This document shows, piece by piece, positions 46,716-57,812 of a stretch of 64,000 nt of DNA; within the stretch, counting starts at the first letter, position 1; each line of letters begins with the position of its first letter. The DNA comes from Schistocephalus solidus. Lineage: Eukaryota > Platyhelminthes > Cestoda > Diphyllobothriidea > Diphyllobothriidae. Below the pieces are notes generated by a model. It made no database searches. It saw only the letters and a program-made list of their open reading frames with translations, and had not been told where the DNA came from. The translations under genes and the position numbers were made by a program. The stretch covers positions 124,001-188,000 of the forward strand of contig WEDG01004256.1 in the NCBI GenBank assembly GCA_017591395.1, written 5' to 3'.

Positions 46716-47324
46716 TTCAACTAAGAATATGACCAGGGAAGTTTTCATGTGTGATTCATGCAGACGGGAAAGGAGTCGATGTGTCAAAGGTAAGTTATTT
46801 CAAAAGCGTTACCGTTAACTAAGACACCTTGACCTTTGTTCGGTTTAGAGGGTTGTTAAATTCCCGATGTTGCAATCTCAAACACTCGACACTGGACTTT
46901 CAAAGCAGAGAGCCTTGACGGAAGTCAAATCGATATCTCTGATCATATGGTTCTTGTTTACAAACCGCAAGACCATCAAGCGCCATTTTGCAGGTTTGCA
47001 TGAAGGGTCACAAAAAGTTAAATCCTGAAACCTTTCAAGAAAACCCATTCCGCCAGCCTTTCTGCTATCGAATTTATTTGAAAAGGTGCAGCACTTATCA
47101 TCAGTGTTCCCCTTATTAGTTTTTACTCGAGTTTAAAGGTTAAACAGAATTCATGTTCATAAATCATTTATTCATAAGCTCTGCATTTCGTCAAAGTAGA
47201 AACTTGAAAGCTGACTAAAACTCTAGAGGTTGAGTTCCAAGGTGTAACAGACAGAGTATCTCCCGAAACTTGAGCGGTTAAGGCGCTTCCATTATATTAA
47301 CTGTTCCCGATCGCCATCTAAAGG

Positions 47325-47545
47325 ACAACGGATCAGTGGCTTAACTATAGAGCATTGAACTTAAAGTTCAATTAGCGAAGAATCCCGATTCGAGTCTCAA
47401 GTTATGCAAGTGTGCAGTTGCGAATGGTTGGTTGATAACGGCTAATAAGCCAGAAATTACCATCCTAGTTTCCCTAATCTTCACCTCTACTTCTTCCGGT
47501 GTGAGTACTGGTCTCTATTCGACTGTATGTGGGTGCTCTAGATGA
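47325..47545 (+). repeat. tRNA-derived SINE, plus orientation
   Basis: Head GGATCAGTGGCTTAACTATAGAGCATTGAACTTAAAGTTCAA holds an A box and an anticodon arm TTGAA-CTTAAAG-TTCAA (anticodon TAA, Leu-like). The B box is CCGATTCGAGTCTC. Body: GGTTGATAACGGCTAATAAGCCAGAAATTACCATCC. It ends near ATGATTGAGCCCCA, as at 9.7 kb. The head is a clearer cloverleaf than in other copies. Confidence 0.75.
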
Positions 47546-49587
47546 TTGAGCCCCAAACCATAATGGCACGAGCTTTCCCTAAAACTACAGTTCACCCTTC
47601 TCGGAAAACTAAGTGCATTAATTTTGCTTGAACTGCTATTAGGGACGCTGTTATCAGTTTGAATTCTCATTCGCTTCTTGGATTCAGTGACTGCTTGTTC
47701 CTGCTTTTTACCTGAACTTTGAGCCAACTAATAAAGGAGCCTACGGGAAGATGGCTTGCTCGAACTGAGAGAACAATTGGTAAGGACCAATTAAAATGCC
47801 ACCTTCACATCAGGTCGAAAGGTTGTTAGGGAGTTTTTCAAAAACGTGATTTGTGATCTCACAGAACGTCTTATGCATTCAGGAGACAGTGCGTCCCTCG
47901 ACTTCGGTGGCTAACATTTGATTTAGCGAAGTAACTTAAACTTGAGAAAAATTACATTTAAGGTCCCCAAATGAACAGGTAGTTGAAGTTATTAAGGAAC
48001 AAAATAGGTAATGAAAACTCCGTCGAACTAAATGTACAAAAGTTAAGCCAAAACTTGTCGAAGAAATCCTACAAAACCGTAAATAATCATTTTAAAGACT
48101 TCAAAGGATAAATGAAATATTGACTTCATTATTTATGCACAAGACAGACAACACTAATTGGCTGATCAAATAAATAAATTGGGCATCTTATGCAGAGTAT
48201 TCAGTTCCGACGGCACAGGAGAACCTGATTTGGATAAAATACTAAATACCCGTGATACAAAAACAAAAAAAATATAATTCACTTACAGCTCTAAAGAAAA
48301 TTTTAACCTGGATAAAGTCCGTTACATCACCTAGTCCGGTGAATAGCTTCGGAGGCGTGAATAAGAACCCTCTTTTACCGGTGGTTACTCAGTTCCAAAA
48401 TATTTGAAATCTCACTGTATTTGTTGGCTCTGCCTGGACGTTTGTTGCAGACAAATATGCTAACATCTGCGGCTCATTGATGTGGAAATGAGGAAGTTTC
48501 ATCAGTAGTCAGTTCATCTTTCTCTTTTTCTGTATCATTGTCTGAAAATGTTTCCTTCAAGAATTGCTGACGCTACACCTTTATGCAACAGTGAGAAAAG
48601 TTCCAGACATTCAATAAGGGTCTGAGCAAGTTGGAGATGATCGAAGACAGAATTTTACTCAATACACCAATCAAAGCACAAATATATGTTTCTTCGTAGT
48701 AAAGGTTTTCCCTGAGTCAGGGGTTAATGACTCAGTGGCATACTACAATAAAATAAAAATAATAGATATCCCTCTAACGCGTATATATCTCTGGAAACCG
48801 ACCCCTCTTAAGTTTGCCTAAGTGAACTTTCCTGGGACTCCTTTTACAATATAATCCACGTGCATAAACAAGATCCAATGAAATAAGCAAATCCCTCCAA
48901 ACCTTCGAGCCCAACGATTTTTGTCGCAGGCAGATAACGAGAGTAAAAAAAGAAACCAGAAGCAATGAAAAAACCGCTTCGAGGTGTAAGGAAGACCGTG
49001 GTTATACTGTTTTAGTAAATATGAGGGAGTACTTGGAAGCATCGAACTTGGAATCGAGTACTGTTTTTTGAAATATCTCAATGTTCTTAAAACAGTTGCG
49101 TTACTGGTTCCTTCCTTAGAGTTGCAAAATAAACTTCACCGGTTACAACAGTGATGCAATGATTCGGTAGACGCCTTACTTTTCTCACGGGCCAAGCTCT
49201 TTGCCTCCTCTTTAGTAACAGTCGAGTGGTGACCTCTACAGCTTGTTACTACGTTGAAAGTCTCTAGACAATAAACTAGCGGCGTGTGAATGACACCCAC
49301 TCGAAGACCAACGTTCCCACTAACTGTGGCTGTTAACGAGTTAGATACTTCGATACACCTGTCCTCGGTGAAATGCCCCGAGGATGTGTTATTTTGGTTC
49401 ATAACCGACGACTGCGCTGTCATCAGACAGAATGTCCCAATACAAATATTCGACTTCATTTCATTTGCTGAACGCATTGAAGATAAGTAAACAATATCCT
49501 TGCTTAGCAGAAGCGAAGAGGCGAGTTCCAGAAATTAGTCGCGAAGAATGAGACACGTTCGCTGGAACAAGATCTTTATTAGACTCA

Positions 49588-49626
49588 CATTTTGGATTCT
49601 CTGTCGAACCCATCATTAGTCACAGT
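49588..49626 (-). ncRNA. Decayed hammerhead-like motif, left pseudo-LTR
   Basis: Minus strand: AATGATGGGTTC-gacaga-GAATCC-AAAAT. The stem II pair GGGTTC/GAATCC is perfect, but the CTGATGA and GAAAC boxes are mutated. It is recognisable mainly by comparison with the copy at the window start. Confidence 0.45.
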
Positions 49627-49784
49627 CACACAGAAAAGGTTGAAAGGAGGCACAAGGGGTGCAGCATTTATAAGCCGTTTTTCGCCAGGCAACCACACAC
49701 CTAATCTATTTGGCAGTCATGATGATCCTTGCCGGGGGTTTTAATTGATGCGCTGATGGCCGGTCCGTGCTCGAACCGTTAATT

Positions 49785-50074
49785 TCTGGAGACTACTTCG
49801 CACACGAATGGCCGAGCATGCAGCAACGGTGAGGAGGAAGGATGCTAACTCCCAGATAGTGGCTCATTCAATGGGACTCAGGCAGACCTTCAAGTTTGAT
49901 GAGGTCACAAGACGTGACAACCGCGTGAGCCATGATCTGCTTGAGTCGTGGTTATCTGGCACGCATTCAATTAACAGGTGTAATGATCTTCCGCATCCAT
50001 ATTCTGTGTTGCGATTTTGGCTGAGCAAAAGAATTACCAGTCTCGTGGGGAGGATGCGGGTGACAGCGGGCTGA
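49785..50074 (+). pseudogene. Penelope GIY-YIG endonuclease C-terminal part
   Basis: RLLRTRMAEH, then SQIVAHSMGLRQTFKFDEV, RRDNRVSHDLLESWLSG and SINRCNDLPHPYSVLRFWLS follow the pattern of Penelope endonuclease ends (R..EH, H....H.F.FD, ..R...E..W......INR...LP..Y..LR). The upstream GIY-YIG core is lost or frameshifted. Confidence 0.78.
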
Positions 50075-50297
50075 ATTACCGAGTAATCGTCACGCCAAGG
50101 ATCGACAACGATGATGAAATCATGCATAAACGAATCCACATGGACCAACAAGCAATCATCGCATCAACTACGACCTTGCGATCAACTCCGATCACGATGA
50201 CTGCTAAATATAGTAAGTGTGTGGTTGCCTGACCACACTGTAAATACACGCTGTAAACACTGCACCCCCTACGCCCCCGTCACCCTTTTTTGCGACT

Positions 50298-50340
50298 GTC
50301 TCTGCTGATGGGTTCGAGAAATTATCTGAAACTTCAGGCT
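50298..50340 (+). ncRNA. Decayed hammerhead-like motif, right pseudo-LTR
   Basis: Plus strand: CTGATGGGTTCGAGAAATTATCTGAAACTTCAGGC. CTGATG and GAAAC are kept, cleavage GTC is TTC, and stem II is broken on its 3' side. Confidence 0.45.
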
Positions 50341-50969
50341 AACAAAACTCTGGTTCCTGCGATCATGTTTCCTTCTTCGCGATATTCTTCTTCTATACTA
50401 CCAGGATCATCTAAAAGACAAGGTACAAACTAGTATTATGTTGTCCTCTACTCGCTCTTGTTTAGAACATGATGTCTGAAGAGAGCTTCAATTTTTGGTT
50501 TCCATGAACAGCAAGTGAGTGACAACTTCTAGTATTCCAGCTTTCTTCAGGATATTAATGAAGGTAATAGAAGATGCCTTTTAAATTCCACTTTTGTAAC
50601 AGACCAGTTTACTTTAAGATGTTTTGTGTATTTCTTTTGCATACCATCGTCACCAGCGCATATTACTGACACCACTTGGGTAGAATTTTACATAGCTATT
50701 CCCCTGCAGGGAAGTATTCACCTCATTATTAGTTTGGATTTAGTGTGTGAAGAGAAAACAATGGTCATTTAATGAGGACTTGAAACCGTGTTCTCTGTAT
50801 AGCTCTTCGGTGAGACAGGATGGTTGCAAGTAGTATTAGGTCAAAGGTTTGACTTGAAACACGGTAGAAGTATTAACAAAGTAGGCCTCGGTCAAGATTT
50901 GTGGTAAGGATGATAGATCACATAATTTAGGCCCTGTTTTTGGTGAGGGCGTTCCTATCTTTCAAGCTT

Positions 50970-51790
50970 TTTCGCTTTTCTGGAGGTCAGAACTAAAGAT
51001 GGAGAAGAGGGTTTCGCAGTAGGTGTAGTATATGTTAATTTCCGCAAAGCTTTTGACAGTGCCTAACATCAGTTCTCGGTATAAACTGAACAAAATTAGC
51101 ATAAGCGGAATATTTCTGGACTGAATAAGAGCATTCCCACTTGACTTTAAAATGTGTCTATGTCGAAGAGGATCGATCAGATAGCGGTGTTCCTTAGGGT
51201 TCACTTCTCGGGTTCTTACTCGTTATTCTCTGCGTTTATGACTACATTTCCAACTCGACTGCGATATGGTCAGGTCTGCTGATTATTCTAAGCTCTGGCT
51301 AGTCATGAAAAGTCCGAATGATCAGATATCTCAATGCAATGATCTGTATTCATTGCAGACCTGGTCTGAGAGTTGGCTGATCGATTTTATTGTTAGAAAA
51401 TGTGCAGTTTTCTATCTGCATTTGACAAACTGCCAGGTGGACGGCTTCGTGCGTACGCATTACCTGAAACTCAATAAACATCTCATAACCTCTTTGCAAA
51501 AGGATACTTCGCGCTATCAAAGACGCCCACACAACTTTAGTTGAAACTGTCTTTGGGCGAGTGTATGGCAACTTCATTCGTTCTCACTTAGAACTTGCTA
51601 TAACTGCTTTTAGACCATGGCTTTCGGAAGATATAATAAGCTTTGAGGTAGTGCAACGCTGGGCAGCTAGTAAAATGTATTTAGAAAGACTTAAGTATCT
51701 TCCTTTTTCGCCTTCGTGTTTTAGGCAGCAAAGTGTTGATCTAATCTTGGCTTTTAATAAAAAAATATAGTCGACAACAAGGATTTTTTT
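50970..51790 (+). mobile_element. CR1-like LINE reverse transcriptase remnant, plus
   Basis: Decayed fragments in RT order: VVYVNFRKAFDSA (family 'YLDFSKAFDSV'), SADYSKLWLVMKSPNDQISQ ('YADDTKLW', with the second catalytic Asp changed to Tyr), DLYSLQTWSESWLIDF, then FIRSHLELAITAFRPWLSED and SVDLILAFNKKI ('FIRPHLEYA.QAW.PWL..D', 'RGDLI..YKI'). Many stops. CR1/Jockey-type architecture. Confidence 0.8.
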
Positions 51791-52409
51791 AGGACATGTA
51801 ACAACGGTGGTTCTTGAATCATCTTGACATGCGCTGAAAAGATCAATCTTCAGTCCGAATTTTTCACCCAACAAGTAATAAAACAATGGTCAATAGTCAG
51901 TGTATTTGGAGTAGGTAACGGAAGCACTTAAAAAGTAGTTAATTTGAGAAATATTTTAGAATTAGTTTTAGGGTGTAGAAGGCATAGAACAAGGAATGAA
52001 AAATGAATTTTAAATGAGCAAAATTTGCGAGATACTAGCGACTAATGCGTTCATATATACAAGCTATGAAAGTTTCCTTCGGGATAAATGTTAATTTAAA
52101 CAAAACGGTCTATTGAAATCACGGTAGTAGTGTGTTTATAGTTATGTAATTTACCACTGGACGAGGTCAGGGCGTTTGGGTTGACCTTTAACAGGTGATT
52201 ACCCCGACTTGTTATGGACAGGCTGAAGGTCGGGAAATGCACAACATACGTCGGTAAAGAACTCCGCTGACTCTCGGCGAGAAATGGGAGGAGCTTTGAT
52301 TGTCGTTGCACAGTTCCTTTCTAAGTTGGCAATCGTGTTGTCTGTAATCCGTCTTTGTTGCCAATTCAAGAATATTTTCCTGTTGACATCCGGATCAAGT
52401 CACCTTAGC

Positions 52410-53990
52410 TACTGAAATGTTGTTATAACGTCAGGTCTATCCTGTCTGTAGTGGGTGGATAGATATTCAAGGCGGTGAGGCGCTCCTCCTACACAATTTT
52501 TGATTTCATGAACAGCCTTTGTAGTACGTCGGTGTACACCTTCAAGTGTACCTCTATCGCTCCAAAGCCACAGCTGCCAAGCCTGTAACGAATATTCTAG
52601 GTGCAGCCGCAAAAACTCTCCATCTACTTTAAGGAAGAGATCCGCATTCAAGTGAACAAACGTTCTTCGTCTCATGATGCGCTTAAGGTGGCTTCAATGA
52701 ATACACCAAGGCCTTTTGCCCAGTTAAGATTTCCGGTGGTCGATTTCCCAAAAGATACTATCATCTGATATGATGTGCCTTACCACATATTTTGACATTT
52801 AATTTCATGCACCAGTTCTCACTCCATGCGTGCAGGTTCTCTGTGTCCTCTTGTAATAGCTGACAGTTTATTTTATCTTTTATCGCACTCCACAATTTAA
52901 GATCATCTGCAAAGAGCGCTATATCTGATTTCACTTCTTTACGGTGTCATTTACATAGATAATGAATAGGAGCGGCCCAAGAACTGATCATTGCGAGACT
53001 CCATTTTTAACAGGTTCCCGCTCTGAACAGTAACCACCCGCAGTAACTTTTTTCAGACCGTTTGAGGAATCTTTAATCTGCTTCAAGAGATTTTCACATT
53101 ATCTCTTATTCTGAAAACTTTGAAATCCGATGCTTATGCTGAGCGCAATCAAACGCCTTGCTGAAGTCAAAGTAAATGAAATCTACTGGATGTCGCTCAT
53201 ACCTGGCCTTCGACCGGTGTTCGAGTGATTTAAGAAGGTTTGTAAGACAGGAACTATTTTCATAGAAACCATGGTGAACTGTGCTGATGCGACAGTGAAA
53301 TTTATCGAGTTATAGAACTGATTTTTTTATATATACTTTCCATCAACTTACAACAAATTTATTCCAGTATGACCTGCCGGTAGTTGGTGGGATGTAGTCA
53401 TTACCCTTCCTTATAGATGAGTACAAAATTTCTAACTTCCATGTAATAGGACGTTTTCCAGCTTCAAGCCATTTTCAGACGATCACGCAGAGTGGATCTC
53501 CTAATTTTTCTGCTAGTTAACTAAGGAATACACCGGGGATCTCATCCAGTCTCGATGACTTAGGTGGATCCAGCTTGACACAGACAAAGCTAGCTGCTGT
53601 GTAAATTATACAGTGGTTATAAGTGGGTTGTTAACGAACAATGACAGAGAATGGGGCAGGATAAGTGATTCCGTAGCATGGACATATACGAACAATTCTG
53701 ACATAAACTCGGCTTTTTGAAGTTCATTGTACACAATTTGGCTGTTTTTGTCTTTTAAGGTCGCGAGATGGTTACGACTCTTTATACTACCTCTGATATA
53801 TGCACAGAATGCTTTTGGTTTTTGCGGTGCCCTTCCCTGAATGCGTCAAGGGAGCGATGCAGAGGCAGCCTTTAAAATGGCATTCATCAGATTAAATACG
53901 TACCTTGTTTCCGCTTGACACTTTGAACCCTGGGGTCTATGTACATTTTCCATTTATGTCTTAAATTTTCCTCGTACAACTGAAATTATC
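52410..53990 (-). mobile_element. CR1-like LINE reverse transcriptase remnant, minus
   Basis: On minus, from high to low coordinate: KAFCAYIRGSIKSRNHLATL, the region before RT; YFDFSKAFDCAQHKHRISKF; SVLGPLLFIIYVNDTVKK; IALFADDLKLWSAIKDKIN (FADD catalytic box intact); LHAWSENWCMKLNVKIC; then LRLHLEYSLQAWQLWLWSD and HRRTTKAVHEI. Interrupted by stops and frameshifts. It is oriented against the similar remnant at 51 kb. Confidence 0.85.
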
Positions 53991-53999
53991 TGCATGCTA

Positions 54000-56834
54000 A
54001 TTTGAGTGAGCTAAAATACACAATAGAAGACTTTGACTTGCGAAATCACATGTGCTGTTTTCGCTGCTGCTTGGGGAAGATGATTCCTAAATCATGTTTA
54101 AATACCTAAATCCTTTCTTTGTCGAGCTAAAAATCCCTAGGATTTCACTCCTTGGAAGCATCTCACCTTATAAGGACTTATTTATGCAACAAGCACTATC
54201 GGCGGAGGTCAGTTCAGTACTTTCTGAAATTGCCCAAAAGATCATCGTTTTTCACCATAATAAGTTACCGGAGAGGACTTTACCTTTAGTGAGTCCTCCC
54301 AGAAATTCGTTCTTGGCGTTGTCCAATACATTTTCTTCGTCATTCCTCGTAGGTTAAACGCAGCGTCCCCTAGCATATAGTTAAGTTTCTGCGTTTTTAA
54401 AATATTTTCTCATTTTTGCTATTGTTTGCACCAAACACGGAACTGAAGTGTTCACCAAATCTACTTGGCATTTACTCCAAAACGTAGTTACATACATTTT
54501 ACGTGTCTTTTTTAATAATGAGGATTGATTCAAAACCAATGTAAATTTGGGGTTTTCTGAGTATTTTGCATAATATCTTCAAAAGTTTACCTGAATAGAT
54601 TGATATTCCACTGGTACATTATACCTTGTATACTTGAACCAGACCGAAGATTTACTTTGTTATTGACCCTTTCATTGAGTGTCAACAAAGTTGAAACAAC
54701 AGGTGGCTCCGAACCGTGCAACAAAAAGTTAACCCTTACATACGAATATGCTTTGTCTGATAAACTAGTCTGTGGCGATCACTTTAATGTGTATACATCG
54801 TAGAGAGAAGAGACTAAGGCATTCCAGAATGCCTGTGCAGTATCGGTGTTCCAAAATTTTTCCCAGATTTGTCATGGAGCTTTTTAGGCCACTTACTCCT
54901 CATTTGCACGTCAAAAGTCAAATTAAGATTACGTAACCTCATTCAAATAGGCCAATATGAAGAGCTATAAATGTTCTTTTCGACAACCCGTAGTATCCCT
55001 GTGGCGTTTACCGTAGCTTTGGCAGGTCAAACTGCAATTTTTAATCTATCTTTTATCCAAACACCAAGATAATTTTGCGAAGTTGTCTTGGCGGTTTCGG
55101 TGTGAACGTGTTAATTATCATCCTGTTGTTTGGTTGGGTAACGCCTCGTTAGACGAAGATGGAGACAGAGGCACATTTGTACGCTGAAATTAAGTAACTG
55201 TCGCTCAGTTAAGTCGGCTGTTCGAAACAGATCAAGTCGAGGAACTGACGGTTTATCTGAGATTTGAATTACTTGCCAAAATTAACGCAATCATCGAAGT
55301 TGATCTTAGTGCCAGGGAGTCAAATAAGACTATCGGTAACGCTAATGTCATCTAATAAATATTCTTCTGAAGAAACACGTCTTTCCTTATGTTGACACTC
55401 ATTCTAGTTGTAGAAAAACGTCAGAAAATATATAACTGAAGGCGCAATGACGGCATAATTCAAGTAAACACAACGATATCGTTTCTGCTACCGTTCATTT
55501 GACAAGTTACATGAGGCGCCTGCTTAAGACCTGCACTGAGCAGGCATGGCAGGTCACTGCATTTGCCTCCTGAATGTGCTGACTGTATTTAAGTTCCCCT
55601 AAATAGCAATTAATGCTCATCTGTGTCTCCCCGAAGCTGCCTCCGCAAACGACCACATCGTCACCTGTGGACCAAAGTCAGCAGCATCCATGACAACGGC
55701 CGCCCCCGTCACTACCGGTGGTTTATGCCCCACCGTCGTCAAAGTCATTAACTATCGTCAACTATATCATCCCTGTCACAACCTGCACGACGATGGTGGT
55801 AATGATACCAACTTTCCCACTCCCAATATTGGTGAGGATATTCCCGACGCCTGTTAACATCTATAATTATCATCAACGGCTCCATCACCAGCAATTAGAA
55901 CTCGATCCAAAAGTGCCCTCGTTGCTATCAGCTTCGTCGTTCATTTGAAAATCCGTCACACAGAAACTGGCGAATCATTGTCAGAGCCCCGACATGCACT
56001 CTCCGAACCCGCCATCGTTTTCCGTACGGTTCATGCATATTCAGTCGATGCGTGGGTCTAGCCTGCCTTATGCATATCCATAATAATACTTTTTTTGATA
56101 TAACACCTCTTTGGGTGCCATCAATCTCCTCAGAACACAGGAAAAAACCTAAAACCAACTCCTTCTTTCTGCTGTCAATTTAGCTTTGTTTTAGTTTTAG
56201 GCTTGGTTAACAGTGTGCAAAACGAATAGTATGTTATTAGAAAAAAATCCTGTCTTAAAAGACACAGTAATAGCAAGATATGAAAATAAATAACTTAACA
56301 GTATTGAAATTAATGTTTTGCGTTAAGAATTTTTGGGTCAAGAATAGTCTGCCACTTATGGATTTTCGAGTGCTAATTAGACAGAGGAAGAGTCGATCGT
56401 GGGCTATTCGATTGTCCATTACATCCAATCAGATGCGATTGCCTCAAGCGCATCGTTCTGATGTGTGGTTACGCGATTAATTAGGCTTAGTTGAACTGAT
56501 CTCTAAAATAAAGTAGAAACAGGTTATTGGCATGAACTGTTCAACTGCAAGAAAATTCCAATGGTACTAGCCAGTCATTATTTTGTGTTTGATAATGTGA
56601 GATTGCTTCTTGACTGATCCCGATCAGAAAATAATTTAGGAACAATGAATCTCTGCAACCCTAATAACAATTCGTACGCGAATCGGATACGACCGTGCGA
56701 ATGGTCAGACGCAAATCGGATACGACCGTGACCGCCTAATTCGTACGCTAATCGGATCCGAAAAAGTTCGTATCTCATTTTTCAACCACACAGCGGAAAC
56801 CCTTTCTCCTTCTGTAGACCCCCCCGAACTAGGT
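54000..56834. other. Intergenic, no gene recognised
   Basis: Short open frames such as 54,094-54,357 and 55,718-55,948 have no recognisable motif. A CpG-rich tandem repeat sits near the right end. Confidence 0.5.
56664..56762 (+). repeat. CpG-rich short tandem repeat
   Basis: Three imperfect copies of a unit like 'ttcgtacgcgaatcggatacgaccgtg', with the middle copy shortened (cgcaaatcggatacgaccgtg) and the last ending aatcggatcc. It has far more CpG than the flanks. Confidence 0.7.
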
Positions 56835-57277
56835 CGATAGTTCGACCGTCGATTTTGACGATGTCCGACGTATGATCCACGGAAGGGTGGTGCACGGACG
56901 GTGACTTGCACGTGAATTAGTTTTAAGTGATAGTAGCCTTGCGCTGCAGCTACCGCATTCTCTCCTCCTCACCCACCTTAACCCGGTGTCATGACAGAGT
57001 CAAGAATACCGGAGGCGGGAGAGGACGAAGGGGGCTGGCGCGGCCGGAGCCGCCCCTGGGCGTACCACCACACCTGGCTCGGATCCCACGGAGTGGGAGT
57101 GCCATAAAGGCCACATAAAGAAGGAGCCATTGCAGCCTGACTCTCAGTCCGCCAGTCAGCCACTCCACACAAAACACACATTGGGCTGACCATGCGGTCC
57201 GAGTTATCCCGTCAGTTGACAACTTTCCAAGCAACGGCTTTTAGCACACCGTAATATTTTCAAGCGCGTCAGATTGT

Positions 57278-57303
57278 TTATTTCAGTTTATTTCAGTTTA
57301 TTT
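57278..57303. repeat. Short tandem 3' tail of the nested CR1-like element
   Basis: About two and a half copies of tttatttcag (minus strand ctgaaataaa), directly at the element's 3' end. Confidence 0.75.
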
Positions 57304-57812
57304 GGTGAGGATAATAGGCAATGCCTTTGAAAACCCTATTTAGCACTACTAACATAGTATTGGCAAACAGTTAGTAGCATTGTTTTTTACAATATATATC
57401 TGGTTTTTTTAGAGGTCAGACTTGGGTGGGAGGAGAGTAGCATTGATTTTTACAATATATGTCTGGTTTTTAGAGTTCAGACTTGGAAAGAGGAGAGGGG
57501 ACGCATGTAATTATCCAAGCGTTGTTTGTACATTTGAAGGGAAGTTGCCTCCACGACTGACTGTGGAAGGTTGTTCCACTGTTGTATGACACGTTGCGTG
57601 AAGAATTCAGAGCGGAGGTTTAGCTTGGACATTTTCGTGCGCAGCTTCATTGTGTGCCCACGGAGATGAGGTGAGAGGTGCCACTGAAACATGTCTTCAA
57701 AGCGTAATCCTTTCTGAAGACCGTTTATTATCTTGTAAACTAGGATAAGATCCCCTCTTTGTTGCCTGTAATGCAGAGGGAATAAATTTAGGCATGCCAG
57801 TCTATCTATGTA
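57280..57812 (-). mobile_element. 5'-truncated CR1-like LINE nested in LINE copy B
   Basis: It interrupts the 3' region of copy B between 'cagattgtttat' and 'gtgaggaacaggcgctgag', which are adjacent in the other units. The minus frame encodes a CR1 RT tail: YRQQRGDLILVYKIINGL, HLSPHLRGHTMKLRTKMSK, NLRSEFFTQRVIQQWNNLP. Its 3' end is a short tandem repeat (ttcagtttat)n, the kind of tail CR1 elements have. The open tail suggests it is younger than the other CR1 pieces. Confidence 0.85.

Larger units (their letters stand above)
46183..49559. other. Intergenic, SINE fragments only
   Basis: Beyond the DOCK poly(A) signal I see two SINE pieces (46.66 and 47.33 kb). Other open frames (for example 48,818-49,081 and 49,136-49,477 on minus) lack any motif. 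Confidence 0.5.
49585..50340 (+). mobile_element. Penelope-like element fragment with inverted terminal repeats
   Basis: Left block 49,600-49,715 (ctgtcgaacccatcattagtcacagtc...ggggtgcagcatttataagc...caggcaaccacacac) is the inverse of the right block 50,205-50,335 (reverse complement tctcgaacccatcagcagagacagtc...ggggtgcagtgtttacagc...caggcaaccacacac). Between them a 267-bp frame encodes a GIY-YIG-type C-terminus. No RT is present, so this is a 5'-truncated or internally deleted copy with inverted pseudo-LTRs. Confidence 0.8.

Noticed and set aside
47325..47400. Possible genuine tRNA-Leu-like gene
   Set aside because: The anticodon arm is good, but there is no acceptor stem closing and the SINE body follows directly.
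48818..49081. 87-codon minus frame rich in aromatic residues
   Set aside because: The composition is that of AT-rich random sequence; no motif.
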